A stretch of 64,000 nucleotides of DNA from Marinobacter sp. CHS3-4 (GTDB lineage Bacteria > Pseudomonadota > Gammaproteobacteria > Pseudomonadales > Oleiphilaceae), in assembly GCF_030053415.1 (NCBI RefSeq), contig NZ_JASGBJ010000003.1:289037-353036 (forward strand), read 5' to 3'. The translations under genes and the position numbers were made by a program. Positions 54,646 to 64,000 of this stretch are shown here, piece by piece; the stretch's first letter is position 1; every line of letters starts with the position of its first letter. Under the pieces are notes generated by a model. It saw only the letters and a list, made by a program, of their open reading frames with translations, did not search any database and was not told the DNA's origin.

Positions 54646-55068
54646 TCAGAAGGGTCTTACAGTTGCAAGAATGACAACGGCAACAAGGATAAAGACTGGC
54701 AGTTCGTTAAACCAGCGGTAGAACACGTGAGAGCGTGTGTTGCTGTCGTCGCGAAACACTTTAACCAGATGCCCGCAATAGAAGTGATAGGCAACTAACA
54801 GGGCAATCAGGAGCAACTTCGCGTGGAGCCAACCCTGGCTGAAATAGCCGGATGGGTTATAGCTCACGAGCCAGAAGCCGAAGACCAGCGTAGCGATCAT
54901 GGAGGGCGTCGTGATGCCCCGGTAAAGTTTGCGTTCCATGATTTTGAATCGCTCACGCCCGGGGGCATCGTCGCAGGCGGCGTGGTACACAAACAGACGC
55001 GGCAGGTAAAAGATGCCGGCAAACCAGCACACCATAGCGATCAGGTGAAGTGCTTTAACCCACAGCAT
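54646..55068 (-). CDS. hemJ: Protoporphyrinogen IX oxidase HemJ
   Basis: The 140-residue inner membrane protein has four membrane segments. The conserved His in LWVKALHLIAMVCWFAGIFYLPRLFVYH and the GITTPSMIATLVFG and WLHAKLLLIALLVAYHFY stretches match HemJ (UPF0093). It oxidises protoporphyrinogen IX to protoporphyrin IX. It starts 3 bases after the clc stop. Confidence 0.93.
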   Translation of the reverse strand: MLWVKALHLIAMVCWFAGIFYLPRLFVYHAACDDAPGRERFKIMERKLYRGITTPSMIATLVFGFWLVSYNPSGYFSQGWLHAKLLLIALLVAYHFYCGHLVKVFRDDSNTRSHVFYRWFNELPVFILVAVVILATVRPF

Positions 55069-55071
55069 TGG

Positions 55072-56877
55072 TCAGCTCCGTCGGTATTGGTAATAACTTT
55101 CGATATCGGATTTCAGCAACACGCCGTATATCCTCTGGATCGTCGGTGCCACGTGGCGCTGCACATACAAGGCTTCTACGCTGGTCTGCTCAAAGACGTT
55201 CAGTGCTTCATCCAGCGTGGCCTGATACTGAACAGGCCCTATGTCCCTCCGATTGGCAGGAATGTTGATCAGGTCAATTTTCTCCGGCTCCTGTTCACTT
55301 TCCGGATGGCCGTCTTCCTGTTTTTTGTCGGCTTCTGGCTTGGCCTTGGTGCTGTCCTCCATGAACCGCGCCAGATCAACGGCCGGCATGAGAGCGGTAG
55401 GTCCGTTGCTCCCTTCGACAATCAGCCATTTCGGTTCGGATTTCAGGACTTTCCGAGCCTCCTCTGCGGTCAGGTAGCGACCAGTACGAAGAATATTCCG
55501 GTCCATAATGGCGCCGACGGATACCCGTCGCAGGGCCTGAATCACTGGCGAGTTCTGGTAGCTCAGGCCCTGGCTCTTCAGCATGGTCAAAAACAGCGAC
55601 TTTTTTCCGAAGGCTTCACTGGTGATCAGGCTGGCAGTCGTGATGATCAGCATCCCGGGTAAGATGATGTTGGGGTTGCGAGTGAGCTCCATCAGAGCCA
55701 TAAGAGCCGCCAGTGGTGCCTGCAGGACCGCTCCCATCATGGCGCCCATTCCGAGCATGGCGTAAAAGCCGATAGAAGACGACATCTCTGGCAAAATCTG
55801 CGCCCCGATCAGACCCATGGCGCCGCCAATGGTCGCCCCCATGAACAGAGTCGGGCCAATAACCCCGCTTGGCATGCCCAGACCAATGGTAATCGACGTC
55901 ACCAGCAATTTTGCGATGCCAGCGCCCAGCAAAATCCAGAAGGGCAACTGTTGGTCAATGGTCAACTGCACGGTGTCGTAGCCGATGCCCATGACTTCGG
56001 GAATCACGATGGCGAACGGCACCATGAACAGGCCAGCCACAGTCATACGTAATATGACGGGGCGATGCTGGTGTTTGCCCATGACCTCCACCAATTGAAT
56101 AAACACAGCGGCGGCAATGCCAATCACCAACGCAATGGCCAGAATCCAGGGGATCTCCAGCAGCGAATTCATAGTCAGGGGTGGCACGCTGAAGGCAGGC
56201 TCGGATCCATAAGCCGCCTGACTGATTACGGCGGCTGTGACCGAGGCCAGAATGATTGGGGTAAAGCCGGCGATGGTGTATTCCATCATGACCACTTCCA
56301 TGGCGAAGATGACGCCCGATATCGGCGTGTTGAAGGAAGCGGAGATGGCGGCCGCACAGCCGCAGGCAACCAGTGTTCGGATGCTGTTGTTGGGAAGTCG
56401 CATCCACTGACCCATGAGGCTGGAAAAAGCTGCACCGAGGTGAACCGCAGGGCCTTCACGACCCGCCGACTGGCCTGTTACGACAGTGGCCACACCGGTA
56501 ACGAACTGAACCAGCGCGCTACGGATGGAAATGTACCCCTGGTGGTAATTCAGCCGCTCCATGACATGGGCGACCCCCACCTTGCGGTTCTGAGGCGCCA
56601 GCCGGTGCAGGAAAAGCCCCAGTGCAACGGCGCCGGCGAACGGCAGAACGCCACGGGTAATCAGGTCCAGATGCTCAAAGGATTCTGATCCGGAACCGGG
56701 TAAAAATCGTTCCAGTGGCCATTCGATCGCCAGTCGGAATAGTAGAATGACTCCACCGGTAAACAGCCCGGACAGAAGTCCCAGTACCGCAAGTTGCGGT
56801 AAGGCATCGACCCCGGAAAGCCGGCGACGGAACACAGGAAACAGGTTCTCAGTGATCTTGTGCCAGGGGTTTCGCAT
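55072..56877 (-). CDS. ClC-family chloride channel/antiporter with CBS domains
   Basis: The 601-residue protein starts at ATG 56877 (an upstream TTG at 56892 is also open). The ClC pore motifs are TGQSAGREGPAVHLG, with the gating Glu, near 139-153, and GLGMPSGVIGP near 335. About ten membrane segments end near 430. Two CBS domains follow (GAIMDRNILRTGRYLTAEEARKVL and the C-terminal ATLDEALNVFEQTSVEALYV), separated by a charged insert (TKAKPEADKKQEDGHPESEQEPEK). It probably exchanges Cl- and H+. It heads the operon that contains hemJ, thiD, thiE and hemL. Confidence 0.9.
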   Translation of the reverse strand: MRNPWHKITENLFPVFRRRLSGVDALPQLAVLGLLSGLFTGGVILLFRLAIEWPLERFLPGSGSESFEHLDLITRGVLPFAGAVALGLFLHRLAPQNRKVGVAHVMERLNYHQGYISIRSALVQFVTGVATVVTGQSAGREGPAVHLGAAFSSLMGQWMRLPNNSIRTLVACGCAAAISASFNTPISGVIFAMEVVMMEYTIAGFTPIILASVTAAVISQAAYGSEPAFSVPPLTMNSLLEIPWILAIALVIGIAAAVFIQLVEVMGKHQHRPVILRMTVAGLFMVPFAIVIPEVMGIGYDTVQLTIDQQLPFWILLGAGIAKLLVTSITIGLGMPSGVIGPTLFMGATIGGAMGLIGAQILPEMSSSIGFYAMLGMGAMMGAVLQAPLAALMALMELTRNPNIILPGMLIITTASLITSEAFGKKSLFLTMLKSQGLSYQNSPVIQALRRVSVGAIMDRNILRTGRYLTAEEARKVLKSEPKWLIVEGSNGPTALMPAVDLARFMEDSTKAKPEADKKQEDGHPESEQEPEKIDLINIPANRRDIGPVQYQATLDEALNVFEQTSVEALYVQRHVAPTIQRIYGVLLKSDIESYYQYRRS

Positions 56878-57029
56878 GGGAGCCTTAATCAAAGACGAGT
56901 GATTTCTTTCCGTATTGTAACCAGAGCCCGGGGGGCTGCAACTAAGTCATTGGTTTATCATGTTAGACTAGCAGGTTAATAAAGGTGGCTTTGCCGCCTG
57001 CTATTTTGCGAATCAAGCTGGAGTTGCTG

Positions 57030-58067
57030 GTGATTAAGGTAGGTATTGTTGGAGGCACCGGATATACCGGTGTCGAGCTTCTCAGAATGTTGGCGGTTCA
57101 CCCGGACGTTGAGGTGAGCTGCATTACGTCCCGTACAGAGGCTGGCATGCCCGTGGCCGAGATGTTTCCAAACCTGCGAGGCCACTACGAGCTTGAGTTT
57201 ACCGAGCCGGATGTTGCCACCCTGTCTGCCTGCGACCTGGTGTTCTTCGCCACGCCTCACGGTGTGGCCATGCGCATGATGCCGGAGTTGATGGCCGCTG
57301 GCGCGCGGGTGGTGGATCTTTCTGCAGATTTCCGGCTGAAAGATCTGGATGTCTGGGCAAATTGGTACGGCATGCCCCATGAAAGCGCAGAGTGGGCAGA
57401 CAAAGCGGTTTACGGGCTTCCGGAAGTGGCGCGCGAATCCATCCGCGGAGCGCAGTTAGTGGCGAATCCGGGGTGCTATCCAACGGCGGTGCAACTGGGC
57501 TTCCTTCCATTGCTGGAAGCCGGCCTGGTCGATACGACTCGGTTGATCGCGGACGCAAAATCCGGTGCCAGCGGCGCTGGACGACAGGGCAAGATCGCCA
57601 TGCTGCATGGGGAAATTGGCGAGAGTTTCAAAGCTTATGGCGCCTCCGGGCACCGCCACTTGCCTGAGATTCGGCAGGGACTGGAGAAGGCCTCCAAAGG
57701 TTCAGTAGGGGTCAGTTTCGTGCCCCACCTGATTCCCATGATTCGGGGCATTGAGGCTACGCTTTACGCGGACCTTAAAGATCCTGCGGACTTTGACCGG
57801 CTTCAGGCGCTGTTTGAAGACCGCTTCCGGGATGAGCCGTTTGTCGACGTCATGCCGTTTGGAAGTCACCCGGAAACTCGCAGTGTCCGCGGAGCGAACA
57901 ATTGCCGTATGGCACTGCATCGCCAGGAAAACAGCTCTATCGTTATCGTTTCATCGGTGATCGATAACCTGGTCAAGGGTGCAGCCGGTCAGGCGATTCA
58001 GAACATGAATATCATGTTTGACCTGCCGGAAACCCGTGGCCTCGAAGCCCCGGCATTGCTGCCATAG
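57030..58067 (+). CDS. argC: N-acetyl-gamma-glutamyl-phosphate reductase
   Basis: The 345-residue protein starts at GTG 57030 ([20 protein letters not shown]) after GGAG at six bases. It has the NADP-binding GGTGYTG, the catalytic Cys in NPGCYPTA near 150, and GASGAGRQ. It makes N-acetylglutamate semialdehyde in arginine synthesis. It heads the argC-DUF6776-bactofilin-erpA series, as in Pseudomonas. Confidence 0.97.
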   Translation: MIKVGIVGGTGYTGVELLRMLAVHPDVEVSCITSRTEAGMPVAEMFPNLRGHYELEFTEPDVATLSACDLVFFATPHGVAMRMMPELMAAGARVVDLSADFRLKDLDVWANWYGMPHESAEWADKAVYGLPEVARESIRGAQLVANPGCYPTAVQLGFLPLLEAGLVDTTRLIADAKSGASGAGRQGKIAMLHGEIGESFKAYGASGHRHLPEIRQGLEKASKGSVGVSFVPHLIPMIRGIEATLYADLKDPADFDRLQALFEDRFRDEPFVDVMPFGSHPETRSVRGANNCRMALHRQENSSIVIVSSVIDNLVKGAAGQAIQNMNIMFDLPETRGLEAPALLP

Positions 58068-58076
58068 GATGCCAGG

Positions 58077-58817
58077 GTGAGCGAGCCAAAGAAGCCATCG
58101 GAAGAATATGTTGTTATCCGGCATCGTCCCGGATATCGGGTGCGACGGACCCTGATCCTGCTTGTGTTTTCGCTGGTCGCAGCCGTCATCGGATATGCGA
58201 CTGGCATGGCTCAGGGCGGGTTCCGGTTTTCAACGGCGGAAGAGTCGCGCAACCGGTTGTTGGATCAGGTGGAGCAGCTGCGGGATCACAATCGTGAAAT
58301 GAGTCAGCAGATTGTGAACCTCGAGCGCGGTCGAGCGGTTGACCAGCAGGCTCTTAACCAGGCGAGACGAAACATCGTCGAGTTGGAAACGCGCCTGGCT
58401 TCTCTGCAATCTGAACTGGTCTTCTACAAGAACATCATGGCGCCGTCCGATAGCACCCGCGGTCTTCAGATTGACCGGGTCAGAATGCGACGAACGCCGA
58501 ATAAAGGCGTATACGATTTCATGGTGGTGCTGGTGCAAAGGGGGGATAACAAGAGTTATCTTTCCGGCTACGCTGAAGTAAGTGTGGTGGGTCTGCGTGA
58601 TGACCAAAAGGAAAGCATTGCGCTGCGAGACCTATCGGCCGATATTGAACAAACTGACATTAAACTCCGTTTCCGCTATTTCCAGGAAGTGAAGGGCCAG
58701 CTGACCCTGCCGGATGGTTTCGAGCCGCTGGAGGTGCAGGTAATGGCAAAGCGGGATGGATCGGGCTCAGCCAAGGTTGAGCGCACGTTTGACTGGGACG
58801 AACTGACGGAGAGATAA
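58077..58817 (+). CDS. DUF6776 family inner membrane protein
   Basis: The 246-residue protein starts at GTG 58077 with AGGA seven bases before it. One membrane segment lies near 26-44, followed by a coiled coil at about 55-120 (RLLDQVEQLRDHNREMSQQIVNLERGRAVDQQALNQ). A beta-rich periplasmic domain follows. It sits between argC and the bactofilin gene, the position of the DUF6776 protein in Pseudomonas. Function unknown. It starts 9 bases after argC. Confidence 0.8.
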   Translation: MSEPKKPSEEYVVIRHRPGYRVRRTLILLVFSLVAAVIGYATGMAQGGFRFSTAEESRNRLLDQVEQLRDHNREMSQQIVNLERGRAVDQQALNQARRNIVELETRLASLQSELVFYKNIMAPSDSTRGLQIDRVRMRRTPNKGVYDFMVVLVQRGDNKSYLSGYAEVSVVGLRDDQKESIALRDLSADIEQTDIKLRFRYFQEVKGQLTLPDGFEPLEVQVMAKRDGSGSAKVERTFDWDELTER

Positions 58818-58818
58818 C

Positions 58819-59289
58819 ATGCTGGGTAAGAAGAAGCAGAAGCCACGTCGCCCCGCCGGGCATTTCGACACGCTTGTGTCCTCCAGGGCAACAATTCACG
58901 GAGACGTGCATTTCTCCGGTGGCTTACATGTTGACGGTAAGGTTTGTGGCACGCTGGTCGCAGACGATGGCACTGAAGCGGTGCTGAGAATTTCAGAGGT
59001 TGGAATCGTCGAAGGGGATATCCGCGCTCCTCACGTGATCGTGAATGGTACGGTTCACGGCGACGTTTATGCCTTTGCCCATCTTGAACTGGCTGAAAAC
59101 GCCTCCATCAACGGCAACGTGTATTACAACCTGATCGAAATGGCGATGGGAGCCGAGGTGAATGGCAATCTCGTTCACCAGAGTGAGCCTGCTGGCCTGC
59201 TGATGAGATCCAAACCTGAAGAGCAGAGCGCGGAGACTGAGCCATCGGAAGAAGTTGGCGAAGAAGCAGACGTGCCAGAGAATAGTTGA
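58819..59289 (+). CDS. Bactofilin family cytoskeletal protein
   Basis: The 156-residue protein has a short basic N-terminus. A bactofilin beta-helix core covers about 17-125, with repeats such as [23 protein letters not shown] and [24 protein letters not shown]. An acidic tail ([15 protein letters not shown]) ends it. Bactofilins polymerise without nucleotide and act in cell shape and polarity. It follows the DUF6776 gene by one base, so the two are probably cotranslated. Confidence 0.9.
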   Translation: MLGKKKQKPRRPAGHFDTLVSSRATIHGDVHFSGGLHVDGKVCGTLVADDGTEAVLRISEVGIVEGDIRAPHVIVNGTVHGDVYAFAHLELAENASINGNVYYNLIEMAMGAEVNGNLVHQSEPAGLLMRSKPEEQSAETEPSEEVGEEADVPENS

Positions 59290-59350
59290 TTGTTTTAGTC
59301 AGGAATACGATAATCACAGAACCGAGCACTGCAGTACATTGGAGGCACTC

Positions 59351-59704
59351 TTGAGCGTAGTTCAGCAACAGGCCATGACACCGCTGTTTCTCAGCGACAG
59401 CGCCGTCGCCAAAGTACGCGAACTGGTCGAAGAAGAAGGTAATGAAGAGCTCAAGCTAAGGGTATTCGTCACCGGCGGTGGCTGCTCTGGCTTTCAGTAT
59501 GGTTTTTCATTTGATGAAGCCCAGGACGAAGAAGATGCTGTCATTGAACGAGAAGGCGTCAGCCTTCTGGTGGATCCAATGAGTTATCAGTATCTGGTGG
59601 GCGCAACGGTGGATTATCAGGAAGGTCTGCAGGGATCTCAGTTCGTGGTTCAGAACCCCAACGCCAGCTCCACGTGTGGTTGTGGTAGCTCCTTTACAAT
59701 CTGA
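59351..59704 (+). CDS. erpA: Iron-sulfur cluster insertion protein ErpA
   Basis: The 117-residue form starts at TTG 59351, five bases after GGAGG. The frame open to 59255 overlaps the bactofilin gene. A-type carrier motifs: [51 protein letters not shown] with the three conserved Cys. ErpA delivers [4Fe-4S] clusters to client proteins including isoprenoid enzymes. Confidence 0.96.
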   Translation: MSVVQQQAMTPLFLSDSAVAKVRELVEEEGNEELKLRVFVTGGGCSGFQYGFSFDEAQDEEDAVIEREGVSLLVDPMSYQYLVGATVDYQEGLQGSQFVVQNPNASSTCGCGSSFTI

Positions 59705-59730
59705 CGCCGTCTTTCACCGGCATCAGCCTC

Positions 59731-60828
59731 TCAGGCATAGTAAATAGCCCCTATAATTCTCTTCCCCCTGGCACCGGTGACGTCCGGCAGATTTCCGGTT
59801 TTGTGGTTCATTGTGCGGCTTGCTAACCAAGCGAAAGCCGTTGGTTCGACCCACTGTGGGTCAAGCCCGATCGCTGAGGTAGAAGTAATGGTCGCCGGGC
59901 TGCAAGTACGCTGCAATGCTTTCATCAGCATCGGATTTCGCGCACCACCTCCGCAAACGTAAATGGTCATCCCTGGTTGCTGAGGCAGTTGTTTTGCGAC
60001 CGTTAGGGCGGTCAGCTCCAACAGTGTTCGCTGAACATCGACCGCTTCTACTTCCGGGTGTCGGCGCAGGCTCGTCTGAATCCATTCCAGATTGAACTTT
60101 TCTGTTCCCGTGCTTTTGGGGGCGGGGCGCTGAAAATAGGCCTCTGATAGCAGATCGCTCAGCAGATCCTGATCAATATCCCCTTCACTGGCCCAAGTGC
60201 CATCGGTATCGAATGGTAGCCCGGTCTGCTCTTTGCACCAGGCGTCCATAAGCGCATTTGCAGGCCCGGTATCGAAACCAGTGACAGCGCGGCTGCGGTC
60301 TGCGGGTAGTTGGGTGAGATTGGCAATGCCTCCGAGGTTCAGGATGCATCGATCCTCGCCTTCCGCACTGAAGTAGGCTCGATGAAAAGCCGGTACCAGT
60401 GGTGCGCCCTGTCCGCCGGCCGCCATATCCCGGCGTCGGAAGTCAGCGACTGTGGTAATTCCCGTGAGCTCGGTGATCAGTGCCGCGTCGCCAATTTGCA
60501 GCGTAAAGGGTGTGCCGCCGTCTGGCTGATGTCGAATAGTTTGTCCGTGGCTGCCAATCGCCTGAATCTGGTCTGCGGAAAAGCTGGATTTTTCCAGCAA
60601 CTGATTTGCCGCTGTTGCGAAAAGTCCGCCAACGCGGTGATCCAGTTCGCCAATTTCATCCGGCGAGCCCTTGTTTTGGCTCAGGCTGACCAGTCGGTTC
60701 CGGATGTCGTCGGGGTAGCTAATGCTGTGGGTTGCGTGAATCTGGATATGATTATCCGGAAAGGATACAAGGATGGCATCGATGCCATCCATGCTGGTAC
60801 CTGACATCAAACCTATCCAGGTATCCAT
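59731..60828 (-). CDS. anmK: Anhydro-N-acetylmuramic acid kinase
   Basis: The 365-residue protein starts at ATG 60828 (MDTWIGLMSGTSMDGIDAILVSF). ASKHA-fold features: GSHGQTIRHQP, GIANLTQLP, GFDTGPANALMDAWCKEQTG and CGGGARNPMLM. It phosphorylates anhMurNAc in peptidoglycan recycling. It starts 4 bases after the mepM stop, fitting a cell-wall recycling unit. It is convergent with erpA. Confidence 0.96.
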   Translation of the reverse strand: MDTWIGLMSGTSMDGIDAILVSFPDNHIQIHATHSISYPDDIRNRLVSLSQNKGSPDEIGELDHRVGGLFATAANQLLEKSSFSADQIQAIGSHGQTIRHQPDGGTPFTLQIGDAALITELTGITTVADFRRRDMAAGGQGAPLVPAFHRAYFSAEGEDRCILNLGGIANLTQLPADRSRAVTGFDTGPANALMDAWCKEQTGLPFDTDGTWASEGDIDQDLLSDLLSEAYFQRPAPKSTGTEKFNLEWIQTSLRRHPEVEAVDVQRTLLELTALTVAKQLPQQPGMTIYVCGGGARNPMLMKALQRTCSPATITSTSAIGLDPQWVEPTAFAWLASRTMNHKTGNLPDVTGARGKRIIGAIYYA

Positions 60829-60832
60829 TGTG

Positions 60833-62320
60833 TTACTCGTCTGAGGCAAGGGCCAGTTGCTGGTAGTCCTGACGGAACAGCTCGAATTTAGCCACTTCCT
60901 GTTTCGCGAACCGTTCGAATCGAGCCAATTCTGACTTCGGAACGGGTTTGGCATCCGGAAGTTTCACGGTTCGAGAGTTTCTTGGCGAACCGTTTACGCG
61001 GAATTCGTAGTGAAGATGGGGGCCGGTCACCATGCCAGATGAGCCGACATGGCCAACAGTGTCACCCTGTTTTACCCGTGACCCGTTACGGATTCCCCGG
61101 CCCAGGCGGCTCATGTGAGCGTAAAGAGTTGTAATGTTGTCGCCGTGTTGCAGGACGACGGTGCGGCCATACCCACCTTTCCAGCCTGCGAAGATGACAC
61201 GGCCGTCGCCTGCGGCCTTAATAGGGGTGCCTGGAGGTGCGGCATAGTCCGTGCCTTCATGGGGACGAACCACATCCAGCACCGGGTGGCGGCGCTGCAG
61301 GTTAAAGGATGAAGAAACGCGGGCGTTGATCGGAGTGCGCAAAAATGCTTTGCGCATGCTGCTGCCGTTCGGCGAATAGTAGTCGGTGTCGCCGTTGCTG
61401 TCCGTGTAGCGGAGGGCAATAACTTCCTCGCCGCGATTTACGAAGCGGGCAGACAGGATGTTGCCGGTGTCGAATTTCTCGCCATCCAGGTAAAGCTCTT
61501 CGTAGACGACTTCAAAGCGGTCGCCTTTGCGAACGTCGTAAACGAAATCAATGTTCCAGCCGAAGATACCGGCCATTTCCATGGCAAGTCGATCAGACAG
61601 ACCGGCTTCCCGGGCAGCGACATAAAGCGAGCCATCGATGACGCCAGAGGCAAAGGCAGGCTGCGCGTCCGGCTCGCGAACCACCTTTTCGCCTGCAAAG
61701 CCATTTTCGGTCTTTTCTATTTTCAAGCTTTCGAGAAGGCTGCGTTTCAATTCGATCGCCGCTAGTTCGCCAGCGTCGTTTTTGGCAAATCGAATGGTTT
61801 CGCCGGCATAAAGGCGCTGAAGCTCGTTAGCTTCATCTTCACCGTGGATAACGGACAGCATCAGGCCGTCATCGAAACCTGCCTTGCTGAATAGAGACGA
61901 CAGGGTGTCACCCGAACGAATCTTATAGGTGTCCCAGTCCAGCTCTGGTTCGCTGTTCGCGACAACCGGCTTTTCCTGAGGCCGGGAAGCATCGGGTGTG
62001 GCGGTACTGGTGGACAGTGCCTTGTCTAGCGACGCAAGAGTTTGCTCTTCCGTCATTTTTTCAGGTTGGCTAACAAGCTCTTCAGGTTGGCTAGCAGGCT
62101 CGCCTTGGCTGGGCTTGTCTGCGCTGCTTTGGGGCTTGGCTGCCTCTGAATCAAAGCTGGCTTTGGTAACAGAGCCCTCGTCGAGATTCAGTGCATACGC
62201 GGCTCGATTAGCCTCAACCGGCGAGCTGGGGCTCATTAGCGCGGTAGCTGCCACGATGACACTAACGCTCGCGGCTATGGTGATGTGTGTTTTGGGAAAC
62301 AGTTTAAGCACGTATGGCAC
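60833..62320 (-). CDS. mepM: Peptidoglycan DD-endopeptidase MepM-like (LysM + M23)
   Basis: The 495-residue protein starts at GTG 62320 or GTG 62311. One N-terminal membrane segment (about 13-32) precedes a Pro/Ser/Glu-rich linker. An OapA-type LysM domain lies near 130-185 (TYKIRSGDTLSSLFSKAGF). The M23 metallopeptidase at about 340-460 has RPHEGTDYAAPPGTPI and GPHLHYEFRVNG. It cuts D,D-crosslinks during cell-wall growth. It is divergent from tyrS and upstream of anmK. Confidence 0.92.
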   Translation of the reverse strand: MPYVLKLFPKTHITIAASVSVIVAATALMSPSSPVEANRAAYALNLDEGSVTKASFDSEAAKPQSSADKPSQGEPASQPEELVSQPEKMTEEQTLASLDKALSTSTATPDASRPQEKPVVANSEPELDWDTYKIRSGDTLSSLFSKAGFDDGLMLSVIHGEDEANELQRLYAGETIRFAKNDAGELAAIELKRSLLESLKIEKTENGFAGEKVVREPDAQPAFASGVIDGSLYVAAREAGLSDRLAMEMAGIFGWNIDFVYDVRKGDRFEVVYEELYLDGEKFDTGNILSARFVNRGEEVIALRYTDSNGDTDYYSPNGSSMRKAFLRTPINARVSSSFNLQRRHPVLDVVRPHEGTDYAAPPGTPIKAAGDGRVIFAGWKGGYGRTVVLQHGDNITTLYAHMSRLGRGIRNGSRVKQGDTVGHVGSSGMVTGPHLHYEFRVNGSPRNSRTVKLPDAKPVPKSELARFERFAKQEVAKFELFRQDYQQLALASDE

Positions 62321-62627
62321 CCGTTTTTAGTCCAAATTCCGCTAAGTTGTACTGCCTAATTAAAGCTGTTGTTCAAGTATAGTCCAACAGATTACCGTAT
62401 AAAAAGCGCTCGCGACAGCGGGAAACATTACCGTTGATGACCTTTGGGCCAGATTTCTGCTTCCTGCGCTGATATAATTCCGGGCCTCTTTATAGGCGGC
62501 CGTTTTAGGCGCTGATTAAAAAATAGTCATTTAAATAGTAACAGGGGCGCAGGTAAAGCACAGATTTCTTTTGTAGATCTCTGTAACAACGCGGTTTCTG
62601 TTGGTCGGATTGTAAGGTGCAAGGTAG
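62321..62627. other. Divergent promoter region of mepM and tyrS
   Basis: No gene. A good extended -10, TGATATAAT (62470-62478), faces tyrS and would give a leader of about 145 bases. The mepM promoter is less clear; TATACT on the minus strand near 62380 is a possible -10. Confidence 0.5.
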
Positions 62628-63830
62628 ATGGCTTCGATTGAAGAGTCGTTGGCGGTAATTCAGCGTGGTGTTGATGAGCTGATTCCAGAAAGTGATCTGG
62701 TTGAGAAATTAAAAGAAGGTCGTCCGCTTAGAATTAAAGCCGGTTTTGACCCGACAGCGCCGGATCTCCATCTTGGCCACACGGTGTTGATCAATAAGCT
62801 TCGCCAGTTTCAGGATTTAGGTCATCAGGTCATCTTTCTGATTGGTGACTTTACCGGAATGATTGGCGATCCCACCGGCAAAAGCGCAACACGGCCGCCT
62901 CTCACTGAAGAGCAAGTGGCGCAAAACGCTATTAGCTATAAAGAGCAGGTGTTCAAGATTCTGGATCCGGACAAAACCCGAGTGGTGTTCAACTCTGAAT
63001 GGATGGGTAAATTGTCGGCCTCGGATATGATTCGGCTGGCCGGGCAGTATTCGGTTGCCCGGATGCTTGAGCGCGACGACTTCCACAAGCGTTATGAAGC
63101 CGAGCAATCTATTGCGATTCACGAGTTTCTCTATCCATTGGTGCAAGGCTATGACTCGGTGGCATTGGAAGCCGATGTCGAGTTGGGTGGTACCGATCAG
63201 AAATTTAACCTGTTAATGGGGCGGCACCTTCAGAAGCAGTATGGTCAGAGTCCGCAGGTGGTTCTTACCATGCCGATACTCGAGGGCTTGGATGGCGTAC
63301 AGAAGATGTCCAAGTCCCTGGGTAATTATGTGGGCGTTAACGACTCGCCAGGTGAAATGTACACCAAGCTTCTGTCGATGCCGGATGACTTGCTGTGGCG
63401 TTACTTTGAGCTGCTGAGTCTTCGTCCGATGACGGAGGTCAAAGAATTCCAGGACGCCGTCGAAGGTGGCGAGAATCCTCAGGAATATAAAAAGATGTTC
63501 GCTCACGAGATCATTGCTCGCTTTCACGATGAAGAGGCGGCGGCCAATGCCCACAAGTCTGCGGGTAACCGGGTCGGTCTGGGCGAGATTCCCGAAAACG
63601 TTCCTGTCGTGGAGGTGTCTCTGGCTGGCCGTGAGTCTGTGCACATTGTAGGTCTGTTAAAAGAGGCAGGTCTGGCGCAGAACGGTAAAGCGGCGAAAGA
63701 TGTCTTCGGGCGCGGCGCCGTTTACATGAATGGCGATCAACTGAAAGAAGAGAAAATGTTCGTTGTAGGGGATGACGTAATCCTGCAGGCGGGCAAGAAA
63801 AAGATTGCTCGCGTGGTGTTGGTCGATTAA
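62628..63830 (+). CDS. tyrS: Tyrosyl-tRNA synthetase
   Basis: The 400-residue protein is the TyrRS type of Pseudomonas (TyrZ-like length). It has the class I HLGH in [18 protein letters not shown] near 46, and [13 protein letters not shown] near 225 as KMSKS. An S4 RNA-binding domain ends it (about 336-400, [26 protein letters not shown]). It lies between mepM and a probable rRNA operon promoter, as in Pseudomonas. Confidence 0.97.
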   Translation: MASIEESLAVIQRGVDELIPESDLVEKLKEGRPLRIKAGFDPTAPDLHLGHTVLINKLRQFQDLGHQVIFLIGDFTGMIGDPTGKSATRPPLTEEQVAQNAISYKEQVFKILDPDKTRVVFNSEWMGKLSASDMIRLAGQYSVARMLERDDFHKRYEAEQSIAIHEFLYPLVQGYDSVALEADVELGGTDQKFNLLMGRHLQKQYGQSPQVVLTMPILEGLDGVQKMSKSLGNYVGVNDSPGEMYTKLLSMPDDLLWRYFELLSLRPMTEVKEFQDAVEGGENPQEYKKMFAHEIIARFHDEEAAANAHKSAGNRVGLGEIPENVPVVEVSLAGRESVHIVGLLKEAGLAQNGKAAKDVFGRGAVYMNGDQLKEEKMFVVGDDVILQAGKKKIARVVLVD

Positions 63831-63869
63831 GCGATCTGACTTTTATTCAGGAAAATTTTCCAGCCCCCG

Positions 63870-63897
63870 TTGACACTTCAGGCTGGGGCTGTAGAAT
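63870..63897 (+). promoter_or_regulatory. Strong sigma-70 promoter, probably of an rRNA operon
   Basis: TTGACA (63870-63875), a 16-bp spacer, and TAGAAT (63892-63897) lie after tyrS with an A/T-rich region upstream like an UP element. The 100 bases downstream carry no ORF. In Pseudomonas a 16S rRNA operon follows tyrS, so this is the likely rrn P1 promoter. The rRNA genes themselves are outside the window. Confidence 0.65.
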
Positions 63898-64000
63898 ACG
63901 CATCTCTTTCGAGGGGCACGCCAATTTTTGAGGTGGTTTTTCGAGAGGCAACCGATTGAATTTCTTAGAGATTTGGATTTTCAATTTCTTCGCAAATCGG

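Noticed and set aside
63898..64000. 16S rRNA gene at the right edge
   Set aside because: The last 100 bases show leader-like sequence but not the conserved 16S start; only the promoter is supported.

Overview
The window reads as ordinary chromosome of a gammaproteobacterium close to Pseudomonas. Marinobacter or a near relative is my best guess, from gene order, GC-rich codon use and protein style, and I could not confirm it by search. Several blocks have the gene order familiar from Pseudomonas: oxyR-recG; rpoD-dnaG-rpsU-tsaD-plsY-folB-folK; dksA-gluQ-(small ORF)-cbrA-cbrB-pcnB-folK-panB-panC-pgi; and argC-(DUF6776)-bactofilin-erpA-anmK-mepM-tyrS, followed by what looks like an rRNA operon promoter at the right edge.

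Layout. 1-14 kb: end of oxyR, recG, an HDOD protein, a molybdopterin oxidoreductase with a small membrane partner, a FadL-like porin paired with a large Ig-like lipoprotein, then a periplasmic binding protein with an XdhC-like protein. 14-22 kb is accessory: a PEP-CTERM protein behind a good sigma-54 promoter, small lipoproteins, an attC-like site, and a small island ending in the 3' part of a tRNA-Ile(CAU) gene. The island holds a degenerate M48-like protein and a chemoreceptor. 22-34 kb: the macromolecular synthesis operon (rpoD, dnaG, rpsU), tsaD, plsY, folate and pantothenate genes, pgi and pcnB. 34-41 kb: the CbrAB carbon-control locus with gluQ and dksA. 41-51 kb: sfsA, an APH/ATPase fusion, PBP1b with an LpoP-like activator, an ECF sigma/anti-sigma operon with a TPR-barrel protein, a DUF4382 lipoprotein, and a secreted lipase. 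51-57 kb: a five-gene operon clc-hemJ-thiD-thiE-hemL. 57-64 kb: argC through tyrS.

The most interesting element is in the 0.7 kb gap between cbrB and pcnB. It has every sign of a CrcZ-type small RNA: a sigma-54 promoter, a TGTTAC/GTAACA inverted repeat about 145 bp upstream, four strong A-rich CA motifs of the Hfq-binding kind, a rho-independent terminator, and a length of about 385 nt. If real, it would be a carbon catabolite repression RNA under CbrAB control in a genome that appears to lie outside Pseudomonas. A 58-residue membrane ORF that overlaps the start of cbrA completes the locus.
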